This document shows, one piece after another, positions 42,717 to 51,988 of a stretch of DNA of 64,000 bases. Made by a program: the position numbers and the translations under genes. Numbering within the stretch: position 1 is the first letter of the stretch; every line of letters begins with the position of its first letter. Source of the stretch: Microcystis wesenbergii FACHB-1317 (GTDB lineage Bacteria > Cyanobacteriota > Cyanobacteriia > Cyanobacteriales > Microcystaceae); NCBI RefSeq assembly GCF_014696875.1, contig NZ_JACJQV010000089.1, forward strand, positions 1-64,000, in the 5' to 3' direction. The notes beneath the pieces are model-generated. The model worked only from the letters and a program-made list of their open reading frames with translations. It made no database searches and was not told the origin of the DNA.

Positions 42717-43997
42717 ATGTCTTTTCCCTACACTCAATGTATTTCGGCAATCACTATTCCTGCTGGTGAATATAAGAACTATACTTTTGTCGTCGCTGCT
42801 TACCAAAGTGGGATCTCGGTTGGGCAATTTTCACCGAATCCAACCCCACCAAGTTATACTTTAGGGGGGGTGAGTAATCTTGATAATAATGGTGCCAGTA
42901 CCACTGCTATTGAGTTTCTGCTTGATTACAGCAACACTGACTATTCACCACCTTACTATTTTGTTTACGGATCTGAAGACGAGAATATTTGGCTTAATAG
43001 CATTAATCCCGCTACTGGAGGCAGCCACTTCACAAGTAGTAATGTCACGACTCAGATCGCTTCGGAAAAACAACCCGATGCGCCAATTGCCGGACTTTTC
43101 TATTATTTCCCCGAAAGCCTTCTTTACGTGGCAGCGTCTAATGGCAACCTCTACTGGTATTCAGTCACTTGGTCTAACGGCGTGCCGAGCTTGTCTTATG
43201 TGGGTTCAAACACATCTTATAACGAAGATGGAGCGTCTGGAGCGTCCGTATCTCTGACCTTTTTCCCTGCGAACACGCTAACTAATTACGATTGTCTGTT
43301 ACTCGGCGGTGTGAAAGAAGCTACGGGGGTTATCTTCAATGCTCAGAACCCATCTTCAACTCCTATCCTTTACGGTTATCACGGCGGATGTACTGCAACT
43401 GACGTTTGTAAAGGACCAAATGGCATTTACTGGGCAACCCCGGCTGGCGGTTTACACTATCAGCCCTATAGTGGTTTCAATGCCTCGTTAAGTCCTATTT
43501 GGACAGTACCCAGTGGACAGGTCATTTTATCTTTGGCCTACTCACCAAACGCCGGTAATGCAGATCCGGGAAATTATCCAGAGGGAGCAATCTTTATTGC
43601 CACGGCTCCGTCCAACCCCTCTAATTCCTCTATGGGCAGTATCTGGGTTGTTGATGTCAAGAGTAATACGGCGGGCAATGCCGCCCAACAGGATGCAACC
43701 ATCTCAGGGTCTCCTTGGGCGATCATTGCCGATGCCAATCTGACTTATATGTGTGCAACTGGTTCATGTGGTGTTTTTCTGAGTACCTTGGCAGCTTATA
43801 ATCCAGAATCAAATATTCCTGAGAATGGAATGTTAGTACCAAATCAGGTGACTAGCGGTGTTGGGCATACCTGGATCAGTGATCTTGTTTCCGCCGCCGC
43901 GTTGGTTTTTGGCGTGGTGACAGAGGATCCCGTTGCTGTCGGTTGGGCAGTTGCAGGTATTGATGCTGGGGCAATCGATTCCAAAACGGGTTATTAA
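42717..43997 (+). CDS. Propeller-like protein homologous to the giant protein's C-terminus
   Basis: 426 residues. The start FPYTQCISAITIPAGEYKNYTF and the repeating short beta blocks (LFYYFPESLLYVAASNGNLYWYS, ASVSLTFFPANTLTNYDCLLLGG, GVIFNAQNPSSTPILYGY, SGQVILSLAYSPN, GAIFIATAPSNPS) look like a beta-propeller. The first ~390 residues match residues about 1765-2164 of the giant protein, with DNA identity high enough for gene conversion. The last ~40 residues (LVSAAALVFGVVTEDPVAVGWAVAGIDAG) are an extra hydrophobic tail. The free form might compete with or assist the giant protein. Function unknown. Confidence 0.8.
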   Translation: MSFPYTQCISAITIPAGEYKNYTFVVAAYQSGISVGQFSPNPTPPSYTLGGVSNLDNNGASTTAIEFLLDYSNTDYSPPYYFVYGSEDENIWLNSINPATGGSHFTSSNVTTQIASEKQPDAPIAGLFYYFPESLLYVAASNGNLYWYSVTWSNGVPSLSYVGSNTSYNEDGASGASVSLTFFPANTLTNYDCLLLGGVKEATGVIFNAQNPSSTPILYGYHGGCTATDVCKGPNGIYWATPAGGLHYQPYSGFNASLSPIWTVPSGQVILSLAYSPNAGNADPGNYPEGAIFIATAPSNPSNSSMGSIWVVDVKSNTAGNAAQQDATISGSPWAIIADANLTYMCATGSCGVFLSTLAAYNPESNIPENGMLVPNQVTSGVGHTWISDLVSAAALVFGVVTEDPVAVGWAVAGIDAGAIDSKTGY

Positions 43998-44023
43998 GCG
44001 AATAGGACGCTATAGTACCAGTT

Positions 44024-44064
44024 GGTTGGTGTGAGGAAAAAAACCAAACTTTCCTCAATCAACC
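44024..44064 (+). terminator. Hairpin after the propeller-like gene
   Basis: GGTTGGTGTGAGGAAA and TTTCCTCAATCAACC form a long imperfect stem with a ~10-nt loop, about 27 bp beyond the stop. No T-run follows. It probably ends or attenuates the transcript. Confidence 0.5.
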
Positions 44065-44120
44065 TAACAAGCTCTTTCATCAACAAAACTTAATTAAATA
44101 TTCAAGGATGTTATCAATCT

Positions 44121-44579
44121 ATGGTTCTATACCGATGCCAAGAAACTTATATTATCACCGTCAAAAATGAGGATGGATCTTTTTTATGGAATTTTAATAA
44201 CTTTCCCTGCGATTTTGTCGGAGACAGACGGGGTGAAGCCGATATGGGAGCTATTCCTTTTGAGTTTAAACCCTACAATATACCTCTAGTGGTTGCCAAT
44301 GCTAGATTATTTTCTGTCTTTGGTTTTGATGATCCCTCTTGGTTGGGAAGTCCCTTAGATATTCGTCTCTGCTTTGCCGCTGATAATGGGATGCAGTCGA
44401 TTACTTTAATCCCCAATAAAACGGCGGGTTTTGATGTAATTGAAGACAGCGAACGTTGTAACATCCTTCGTCATGTCTATGATAGTCGTTCCTATTTTGA
44501 AATTTTGTTAGGTAGTACACAAGAAAACGCGGATACGGATACCATTTGGCTACATACTATGAATGTCTATCAAGACTAA
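44121..44579 (+). CDS. Hypothetical protein of the lytic-gene cluster
   Basis: 152 residues, soluble, with no signal peptide. It starts MVLYRCQETYIITVKNEDGSFLWNF and looks mainly beta (PLVVANARLFSVFGFDDPSWLGSPLDIRLCF, ending DTIWLHTMNVYQD). I recognise no family. It has an AAGGATG-type weak SD and lies in line with the preceding cluster genes, directly before a TnpB element, so it may be the last gene of the cluster or have been cut off from the amidohydrolase genes by the insertion. Confidence 0.7.
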   Translation: MVLYRCQETYIITVKNEDGSFLWNFNNFPCDFVGDRRGEADMGAIPFEFKPYNIPLVVANARLFSVFGFDDPSWLGSPLDIRLCFAADNGMQSITLIPNKTAGFDVIEDSERCNILRHVYDSRSYFEILLGSTQENADTDTIWLHTMNVYQD

Positions 44580-44626
44580 CCATTAAAGCGGATTCGCTAA
44601 CTATCAACTTGAATTGGCTTATTCAT

Positions 44627-45947
44627 CGAAAATTTGGGTCTGAAACCCCGTCGTTCTACGACGGCTTTACTGTTAAATATGAGCATCGTTTACGAAATAT
44701 ATGCTAAAATGTGAGGTATGGAAAAAGCCTATTCGTTTCGATTTTACCCCACACCAACACAAGAGTCGCTATTGCGGCGCACATTGGGCTGTGTAAGATT
44801 AGTTTACAACAAAGCTCTCCACGAACGAACACAAGCATGGTACGAAAAGCAAGAAAGAGTAGGCTACGCTCAAACTTCTTCAATGTTGACCGATTGGAAA
44901 AAGCAAGAAGAATTAGACTTTCTCAATGAGGTAAGCTGTGTACCTTTACAACAAGGGTTAAGACACCTACAAACAGCTTTCACTAATTTCTTTGCTGGTC
45001 GTACTAAGTATCCTAACTTTAAGAAAAAACATCAAGGAGGAAGTGCCGAATTTACCAAATCTGCTTTTAAATTTAAAGATAGACAAATCTATTTAGCTAA
45101 ATGCACAGAACCTTTACCTATTCGATGGTCAAGACAAATCCCAGAAGCTTGTGAACCAAGCACAGTAACAGTCAGATTACATCCGTCTGGACGTTGGCAT
45201 ATCTCAATAAGATTTGATGACCCAACAATTAAGCCTTTACCAGTAACAGATAAAGCCATTGGAATTGACTTAGGAATTAGTAGCCTTCTGATTACTAGCG
45301 ATGGTGACAAAGTATCTAATCCTAAGCATTTTAAAAAGCATTATCGGAGACTGCGAAGAGCATCTAAAAGCCTTTCTAGAAAACAGAAAGGGTCAAAAAA
45401 TCGGGAAAAAGCGAGAATCAAAGTAGCCAGAATTCACGCCCAAATTACTGATAACAGAAAAGACCATTTACATAAGCTAACCACTCAATTAGTTCGTGAA
45501 AACCAAACGATTGTAGTTGAGAATTTAGCCGTCAAGAATCTGGTCAAAAACCCGAAATTATCTCAGGCAATATCTGACGTTAGTTGGGGAGAAATCACCC
45601 GACAATTAGCCTATAAATGCCGTTGGTATGGGAGAAATTACATCGAAATAGATAGATGGTTTCCTAGCTCTAAAAGATGTAGTAATTGCGGGTATATTGC
45701 TGAAAAAATGCCGTTAAATATTCGAGAATGGGACTGTCCAGACTGTGGGACTCACCATGACCGAGATATTAACGCGAGTAAAAATATTTTGGCCGCAGGG
45801 CTTGCGGTGTCAGTCTGTAGAGCGACCATAAGACCAGAACAGAGTAAATCTGTTAAGGCAGGTGCGAAAAATCCTTCGGGAAAGAAGCAGAAACCTAAAT
45901 CGTGAGGTTTGGGAATCACCGTCCGTTTACGGCGGCGAGGATGTCAA
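44627..45947 (+). mobile_element. Second IS200/IS605-type element with only tnpB
   Basis: 1321 bp. The left end CGAAAATTTGGGTCTGAAAC is followed by a hairpin (CCGTCGTTCTACGACGG), and the right end has GAATCACCGTCCGTTTACGG and closes with GATGTCAA. The left flank is TTCAT, the right flank CCAGTGG, without duplication. The end sequences agree with those of the element in glgX although the TnpB proteins differ clearly, so both use one transposition system. There is no tnpA. Confidence 0.9.
44718..45905 (+). CDS. tnpB: RNA-guided endonuclease TnpB
   Basis: 395-residue TnpB with intact catalytic set: RuvC Asp184 in AIGIDLGISSLLI, Glu268 in IVVENLAV, Asp350 in HHDRDINASKNI, and zinc cysteines at 321, 324, 340 and 343. 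The N-terminus MEKAYSFRFYPTPTQESLL is typical. It is only moderately similar to the TnpB at 24792. The C-terminal tail is basic and lysine-rich and is followed closely by the right end of the element, where the guide RNA scaffold should be encoded. It sits between the lytic cluster and the amidohydrolase operon. Confidence 0.95.
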   Translation: MEKAYSFRFYPTPTQESLLRRTLGCVRLVYNKALHERTQAWYEKQERVGYAQTSSMLTDWKKQEELDFLNEVSCVPLQQGLRHLQTAFTNFFAGRTKYPNFKKKHQGGSAEFTKSAFKFKDRQIYLAKCTEPLPIRWSRQIPEACEPSTVTVRLHPSGRWHISIRFDDPTIKPLPVTDKAIGIDLGISSLLITSDGDKVSNPKHFKKHYRRLRRASKSLSRKQKGSKNREKARIKVARIHAQITDNRKDHLHKLTTQLVRENQTIVVENLAVKNLVKNPKLSQAISDVSWGEITRQLAYKCRWYGRNYIEIDRWFPSSKRCSNCGYIAEKMPLNIREWDCPDCGTHHDRDINASKNILAAGLAVSVCRATIRPEQSKSVKAGAKNPSGKKQKPKS

Positions 45948-46030
45948 CCAGTGGAAGTCGAGATATTAAGCGATCGCCTAGCTCAAGACTAATAAAAACG
46001 CTGAAAAAATTAACAACAGGAGAAACAACG

Positions 46031-47296
46031 ATGACTGGTACTAATTCCACTAGCCCAAATTATGTAATCGTAACCGATCAATATTGGGATGGTTTGGCTG
46101 ATAATCCCCTTGGTGCCACGGAAATTCGCATCGAAAATGGGAATATCACTGCGATCGCTACAACAGTTGATCACAGCAACGCTCAAATTATTGAACTAAA
46201 AGGACACACCGTTACCCCTGGTTTCATTGATTGTCATGTTCATATCACCTTCTGTGAAGGGGATCCTACAATTCCAGAAAATCCTTATATGGTGACAGTG
46301 CCATTAATGACCCTTTATAGCTTAAATCCCCTGAAAATACTGTTAATGAACGGTTTTACTACTGTAAGGGAAGTGGGTTGTCCCGATCCAGAATTTATTA
46401 CCGTCGATCTCAAAAAAGCGATCGCCAATGGCTGGATTATTGGACCAGATCTATTGGTAGCACCTCACCTGATTTCAGCCCAAGGAGGACATGGTGATTT
46501 TACCTCTTTAGTTGCTTTTCAGTTCAGACCAGAAAAATTTGAAGTAGCAGACGGAACAGCAGAAATTATCCGCATAGTACGGGAAGAAATTCGCTCAGGA
46601 GCAGATTGGATTAAATTCTGTGCCACAGGGGGTTTTAGCTCTCCTACGGATGATCCGAGTCAAACCACCTATTCCCAAGAGGAGATGAATATTCTGGTTA
46701 GTACCGCCAAAGATTTCGGTATTTCTGCTTGTCCTCACGCTTATGGAGGGGAAGGGGTTCAACGTGCTGTTAATGCGGGGGTACGTTCCATTGAACATGG
46801 TAATCTTGCCAGTTCCGAGACTTTGCAATTGATGGAGCAGAAGGGAGTTTATCTGGTACCAACTCAATACACTGTTTTAGAAAAAGCTCGCAATGCCAAT
46901 AATCCTGAATATTGGAAAAGTCGTTCTCCTTGGCAACACGCTAAATATCAAAAATATGCCTCTCAACTGATTGCTTGTGCTGATAATTTAGCTAAAAGTA
47001 ACGTTAAGATTGCTTTTGGTACTGATGCGGGAACTTTTCCTCATATAGATAACTGGAAAGAGTTTCCAGCGATGGTTCAAAATGGTATTACTCCTTTACG
47101 CGCTTTAAAAGCAGCAACTACTGTAGCGGCTGAATTATTAATGCAGCCGAATATTGGTGCGTTAGCGGTGGGGAAATTTGCTGATATTATCGCTATGCCG
47201 GGTAATCCTTTTGAGGATATTAATGTTACTGGTAAAGTTGATTTTGTGATGAAACGGGGAGTCATCTATAAACAACCATCGGGAGGACAAGTATAA
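46031..47296 (+). CDS. Amidohydrolase (imidazolonepropionase/prolidase-like)
   Basis: 421-residue metal-dependent hydrolase of the amidohydrolase superfamily. The N-terminal beta sandwich is followed by the metal motif GFIDCHVHITF (His69, His71), WIKFCATGGFSSP (bridging Lys), CPHAYGGEG and SIEHGNL (His ligands) and FGTDAGTFPH (catalytic Asp). This set is typical of the binuclear Xaa-Pro dipeptidase/organophosphate type. The frame is open into the TnpB element, but the ATG at 46031 with AACAGGAGAAAC upstream is the real start. The stop overlaps the ATG of a CobW-type gene (TAATG), so both are made together. Confidence 0.9.
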   Translation: MTGTNSTSPNYVIVTDQYWDGLADNPLGATEIRIENGNITAIATTVDHSNAQIIELKGHTVTPGFIDCHVHITFCEGDPTIPENPYMVTVPLMTLYSLNPLKILLMNGFTTVREVGCPDPEFITVDLKKAIANGWIIGPDLLVAPHLISAQGGHGDFTSLVAFQFRPEKFEVADGTAEIIRIVREEIRSGADWIKFCATGGFSSPTDDPSQTTYSQEEMNILVSTAKDFGISACPHAYGGEGVQRAVNAGVRSIEHGNLASSETLQLMEQKGVYLVPTQYTVLEKARNANNPEYWKSRSPWQHAKYQKYASQLIACADNLAKSNVKIAFGTDAGTFPHIDNWKEFPAMVQNGITPLRALKAATTVAAELLMQPNIGALAVGKFADIIAMPGNPFEDINVTGKVDFVMKRGVIYKQPSGGQV

Positions 47297-48318
47297 TGGT
47301 TTTGTCATCAAATCTCTGGAAGACACCAGTAACACTGCTGACGGGTTTTTTAGGTGCGGGTAAAACTACTTTACTTAACTCCATTCTTAAGGGTAAAAGT
47401 GATCGCCGTTTCGGCATACTGGTCAATGATTTTGGTAGTCTTAATATTGATCAGATGTTAATTAAAAATAGAGACGATGATCTAATCACTCTTGAGGGAG
47501 GTTGTGTTTGTTGTAGTTTACAAAATAATCTGGTTAATTCCCTTCCCAAAATCCTATCTCTCCGTCCAGATCAGATCTTAATTGAAGCCAGTGGAATTGC
47601 TAACCCTTATACCCTGTTACAAACCCTAAAGCGTCCAGTTTTAAGTAGAATAATTCGCTTGGAAAGCATTATTACCCTAGTTGATGCGACCTATCTACCC
47701 CAAATTTGTGAACCATCTGGAAAAATTAACTATCAAGATTTGCTAATTGATCAAATTTCGGCTGCTGATATTGTGGTTCTCAATAAAATTGATTTGATTG
47801 ATGAAAAAGCACAAATTAATGCTAGTCAAATTATCCAAAAAATAGCACCTTGGGTGCGTTTGTTAAAAGGGAGTTATGGGGATGTTTCCCTAGATTTATT
47901 ATTAGGATTTAGGGACTCATTTCCCGTTCGTTCTGTATCTAGTCAATTAAAATCTAATCACTCTGATAACTTTCATACTTGGAGTTATGAAAGTGTTCGC
48001 CCTTTTCAGTTATTAACCCTGGGAAAAATATTAGGGAAATTACCCGTAACTGTATGGCGAGCCAAGGGTATTTTATCTACTGTTGAACATCCCAATAGAG
48101 GAGTAATTTTGCAACAAGTGGGGCCGAGAATCACCTTAGAAATAGGCGAAGAATGGGGTAATAATCCACCCTTTACCCAATTGGTATTAATTAGCACGGA
48201 GGCAATAAATACAAAAATATTACAGCAGCAATTAGATAGCTGTTTAAGAGTAGAGGATTTTGAGGTAAATTTAAAAACTCAAACCAAAGATAATTTTATT
48301 TTAAGTAACGAAATGTAA
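47296..48318 (+). CDS. CobW/P47K-family GTPase, putative metallochaperone
   Basis: 340-residue G3E GTPase. Walker A GFLGAGKTTLL is near residue 20, the metal-binding GGCVCCSLQ (CxCC) near 70, then ILIEASGIANP and the guanine motif VLNKIDL. A C-terminal CobW_C-like domain follows (WRAKGILSTVEHPNRGVILQQVG). Such proteins deliver zinc, cobalt or iron to client enzymes. Because it is translationally coupled to an amidohydrolase, that enzyme is the likely client. This pairing is an inference from the 1-bp overlap and not from known homologs. Confidence 0.92.
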   Translation: MVLSSNLWKTPVTLLTGFLGAGKTTLLNSILKGKSDRRFGILVNDFGSLNIDQMLIKNRDDDLITLEGGCVCCSLQNNLVNSLPKILSLRPDQILIEASGIANPYTLLQTLKRPVLSRIIRLESIITLVDATYLPQICEPSGKINYQDLLIDQISAADIVVLNKIDLIDEKAQINASQIIQKIAPWVRLLKGSYGDVSLDLLLGFRDSFPVRSVSSQLKSNHSDNFHTWSYESVRPFQLLTLGKILGKLPVTVWRAKGILSTVEHPNRGVILQQVGPRITLEIGEEWGNNPPFTQLVLISTEAINTKILQQQLDSCLRVEDFEVNLKTQTKDNFILSNEM

Positions 48319-48379
48319 CAAATATATCACAATTATCCAGGGTGAAACGTTTTACTAATGTGACAACGAGAAAGTGGCT

Positions 48380-48445
48380 AAAAAGTTATCAAAAAACTGG
48401 GTTTAAAACCTCGCCCTTCTAGGGGGACTTTATGTTAGAATTTTA
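48380..48445 (+). repeat. Solo IS200/IS605-like left-end sequence
   Basis: AAAAAACTGGGTTTAAAACC followed by TCGCCCTTCTAGGGGGAC resembles the left end and hairpin of the two TnpB elements (AAAATTTGGGTCTGAAACCC, then a hairpin). No transposase or TnpB follows. It may be a truncated copy or a non-autonomous derivative. Confidence 0.4.
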
Positions 48446-48565
48446 GTAATCTAGAAAACCCGCCCTATCCTAGAGAAAGTCCTGCAACGGGTTGACGATG
48501 AGTAAGGGGAAGCTGGAGAGATAGCCTTTTCATTCTATTAATCAATCTAAAAAGTCCCAAAAAAT

Positions 48566-49570
48566 ATGATAACTTCCACTCCAGTAAAAAAAAATGACGA
48601 TGTTAACGCATTAAATGCGGATATCAGGGAAATTTTATTAGAGGTTTTGCCGATAATTTCTCCTGAATTACAACTAGAAATCGCTAACTTAGTTCAACAG
48701 ATTCATCATCTGAATTATTTGATTTATAAAAAAAGTAATAGCTGGAAAATTGGTTGGTTTATTTTTAACAATGATCCAACTAAATTTATTTTGTTATTAG
48801 AGGAAATTAAATATATATTGCTCATGGCAAAAACTAATAAAGTCGGAGTTGATGCTATTCGAGAATTCAGAATTAATCTAGAAAAGGAAATTAATCATAG
48901 TCGCTATTTTTTATGGGGACATATTTTAAATGGATTTAGTTCTATCTATTCTACAAGATCAGTCCCATTCAAAATATTTTTAGGTTTATCTATGACAACT
49001 TTTTTATCTATTATTGCCCTGAAATTTTCTGCTGAAGAAATTTACAGATTTGATGATAATTTACACCAGAAATCCTCTCAAAAGGAGGCAATTATTTCAA
49101 AACCATTATCTCAAGCAAACTCCCCAGTACCCATTCCTTCTAGTAGTTATTCAGAACAGTTAAAATCATCGAGTGATACGATAAATCCTAATCGGCATAT
49201 ATTTTATGGTTTAGTTTATGCGGCAACAGCAGGAGTGTTGGGAAGTGTTGCGAGTATTTTACTCAGAATTATCGACTTTACAGACAAAAAATATGACGAC
49301 CCCCTCATTCCTCTTTTTATTGGTTTGTTTAGACCCTTAATTGGTCTAATTTTCGGTATTTTTATCTTTAGTTTAATTAGCTCAAATACGTTGATTAAAA
49401 TTGATTTTATGATTACCCAGGATCAAAATTCTTCTAGTTTAATAACCAACAAAGCCCGTCAGGATTTATTTATCTTCTCCTGTGCTTTTTTAGTGGGATT
49501 TAGTGAAAGATTTGCCTCAGATTTACTGAAAAAAACTGAATCGGAATTAATTGAAGAAAAAGAAAAATAA
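48566..49570 (+). CDS. Hypothetical membrane protein
   Basis: 334 residues. A soluble helical N-terminal part (to about residue 125) is followed by a membrane segment (IFLGLSMTTFLSIIALKF, near 140), a Ser/Pro-rich loop and then three more hydrophobic segments (IFYGLVYAATAGVLGSVASILL, LFIGLFRPLIGLIFGIFIFSLI, DLFIFSCAFLVGFSERF). The tail is charged (TESELIEEKEK). The pattern VGFSERFA with the preceding segments resembles small cyanobacterial membrane proteins of unknown role. It is AT-rich, unlike the core genes, and lies next to the Argonaute locus in opposite orientation. Confidence 0.75.
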   Translation: MITSTPVKKNDDVNALNADIREILLEVLPIISPELQLEIANLVQQIHHLNYLIYKKSNSWKIGWFIFNNDPTKFILLLEEIKYILLMAKTNKVGVDAIREFRINLEKEINHSRYFLWGHILNGFSSIYSTRSVPFKIFLGLSMTTFLSIIALKFSAEEIYRFDDNLHQKSSQKEAIISKPLSQANSPVPIPSSSYSEQLKSSSDTINPNRHIFYGLVYAATAGVLGSVASILLRIIDFTDKKYDDPLIPLFIGLFRPLIGLIFGIFIFSLISSNTLIKIDFMITQDQNSSSLITNKARQDLFIFSCAFLVGFSERFASDLLKKTESELIEEKEK

Positions 49571-49741
49571 TGTTAAGTAGTCGTGCAAAATAAATTTCCT
49601 AGTGAAGAAAGGCACTCATGCAAGAGGCAAGGGGGGGTTAGATATGTGTAATTAATTTTGCTTAGGTACTTAAAACCCTACTCCTGCCTACTTTTCAAGC
49701 TTTTTGTCCTGTACTTAGGAGAATTTACATAATTTTCCTCT

Positions 49742-51985
49742 CTAAAGCCAGAATTGATAATCATCTTCTAATAAACTAGGATAAATTCCTTGTAAGCGTC
49801 GATAAGCAATAGCATCCGCTCCATACAAAGGGATAGGTAAACGGGGTTCTTTGAGAGAACCATAGTGAAGTAAAGTTAATTTTAATGTAGTGTCAACTAA
49901 CTGTTTTAAATTTACTTGCTCTCCTAATTCATGAACTTTTAAGCGCAAGGGACGAGGAACACCTATTTTTTCAGAAACTTGGGACGTTATCAGGATAACT
50001 TCCCGATTTGATAAAGCTAAAGCTAATCCTTTGGAGGGAGCATTTATCTGTTTTTGCTCAAAATTATAAAGTCTAGGGATGCCACTTTTATAACATTCCA
50101 CTAGAATAAATTTAGCATTGATTGCCCTAGCTCTTGCCAGTAAATTTTCAACTTCTTTTCCTTGAAATTTACCATCTCTGTAAATGAGAACTGTCTGATT
50201 TTTTAGTTCAGCTTGCGGTAAACAATTTTCCAGAATACGTTGAGGAATTTATTCTCCTTCTGTTAAACTATTTTCTACTCGACAGCGAACAAATTCTCCC
50301 TGTTTTCCATATAGTCGCACACTTGCACAAACATTGAGACTCCCCGGAAGATTTTTTTTAGGCATCCTTCCCACATCTAAACCAATAAAATAATCGGCAA
50401 TTTCTAGAGGTTCAGCAAGGACATAGGGTAAATTTCCTAATTTGGCTAGGATTCCGGGGACAACTTGATTGAGAATATTATTATATTGTCCCTTATTATT
50501 TAAAGTTTTCTCATAAATCATTTGAGTCATAACTCCACGATCCAGGAACTTTTTTTTAATCCATGAATATAAACTCCCTTCTTCAGTATTATCAGCATTG
50601 CGATCCTCTTGAGGAAGAAATACTAAAGCAATATCTACGGGAACTTCTCCTCGAATTAATTGATCAACTGCTTCTTCCAGTCTAGCTCTTTTTTCAGAAC
50701 CTTCACCTTCAACAGAAAAATTTATTTGATTCTCTGGTGGCAAAATAGTCTCAAATTTATAAAGTTCTAATCGCTTTTCTAATTGTTCTCTAAAATCTCC
50801 TACTTTAAAACTATCTGGTTTAAGAATAGCTAAACGAATTTTACGAGCAGGATCCTCATATTCTCGATGACGTTTATACACACCACCCTTCGATAATCCT
50901 TTGAGAGTTTCTCTTTTTTCTCCCCTTTCTCCCTTACCAAATAAGATAGGAGTTTGCTCAAGAGAAATAGAAGGAGTCCAAAAGACTTCGGGGTATTCTT
51001 GGCTGTTAATACTTCTTTCTCTTAACTGAAAACCAAAGTTATTTAAAGTCTTTTGTGCTTCCTGTTTATACAACTTTAATAGTTCTTGTCGTTCAGCATA
51101 GAAGATTTTTGTTTTCTTTAATAACTCTCCGTAATTGACTTGAAATAAACTCTCATCCTTATCTGTCATACAGGGTTTTAAAGCTGCTAAGGCATAAATA
51201 TACTCCTGGGGATTTTTGCCAAATTGCACCGCAACCACCGGCTGCTCCGGATCAGCTTCTTCTAATTTTCTTCGACTGATTGAACCCGTAGCTTTTGTTA
51301 ATAGATACTCTCTTTTTTCCCCAATTGTACCCGCTATTTTAATAATTTTAGCTATGCCATTAGTTTCTATATCTTTAACATTTAAACCTACTAATAATTT
51401 AGCAGCATCTTGTCTATAGGGATGATTTTCATAAAACTGTTCTAAATCTCCACTATAGACAATACTACTTTCAAGAGTTAAACAAATAGCTGGATCGGTG
51501 TCATTGATGATTTCTGCCCAAAAGTTAACTTCTCTCCTTACCTGTACTTGGTTTTCACTTATCTGACTATCTTTGGGAAAAACTATTGGATAGGAAAATT
51601 TACCAAATATTTTCAGAATTCTAACTGCTAATTGTGCTGTAACTAAAGCTGTTATCTGCCAGTCTTTTAGCCAATGAATAGAATAATAGTGATCGCCAAT
51701 ATCTTCTCGTAAAACCTCTTGAATATCTGATAAAGCTTCTTTCCACTGTTGTAGAGAAGGAATAGATTTTTCATCTTTAGCTAATACCCAAAAACAATTA
51801 TCTTCAAAAATAACCACCACAGCAGGAAACTTATGACTGAATTGCCAACTAAAACGATTGCCTATTTTTCTAGTAACTTGATGACTAAGCTTAAAACAAT
51901 TTAAACAACTATTCTTGAGAGTTAAGGAACTAATTTCACTCAAAAAAAGCGGGGAATTGGCTATTTTAGCTTCTGTGTAATTCAT
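49742..51985 (-). pseudogene. Prokaryotic Argonaute (PIWI) interrupted by in-frame TAA
   Basis: The frame covers 747 codons with a single TAA at 50249-50251 (codon 579). The first part (578 residues) holds N, PAZ-like and MID regions and the start of PIWI: YFIGLDVGRMP (Asp537) and VRCRVENSL (Glu571, glutamate-finger position). After the TAA the same frame continues as RILENCLPQ, LIYRDGKFQG (Asp604), IPRPLR-like segments and GADAIAYRRLQGIYPSLLEDD (Asp724). A DEDD catalytic set is therefore present across the break. Long-type pAgo proteins use small guides to cut invading DNA. An SD AAGGAGG sits 9 bp before the ATG within the nuclease end. This is probably a recent inactivation, unless the stop is read through. 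Confidence 0.88.
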
Positions 51986-51988
51986 GAT

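Noticed and set aside
44121-48318. Amidohydrolase and CobW genes as members of the lytic cluster
   Set aside because: A TnpB element and its own SD separate them, and the functions are unrelated. I keep them as a separate two-gene operon.
49742-50101. Independent 119-residue gene downstream of the Argonaute part
   Set aside because: The reading frame and PIWI C-terminal pattern continue across the TAA, so it is the end of the Argonaute gene and not a separate gene.
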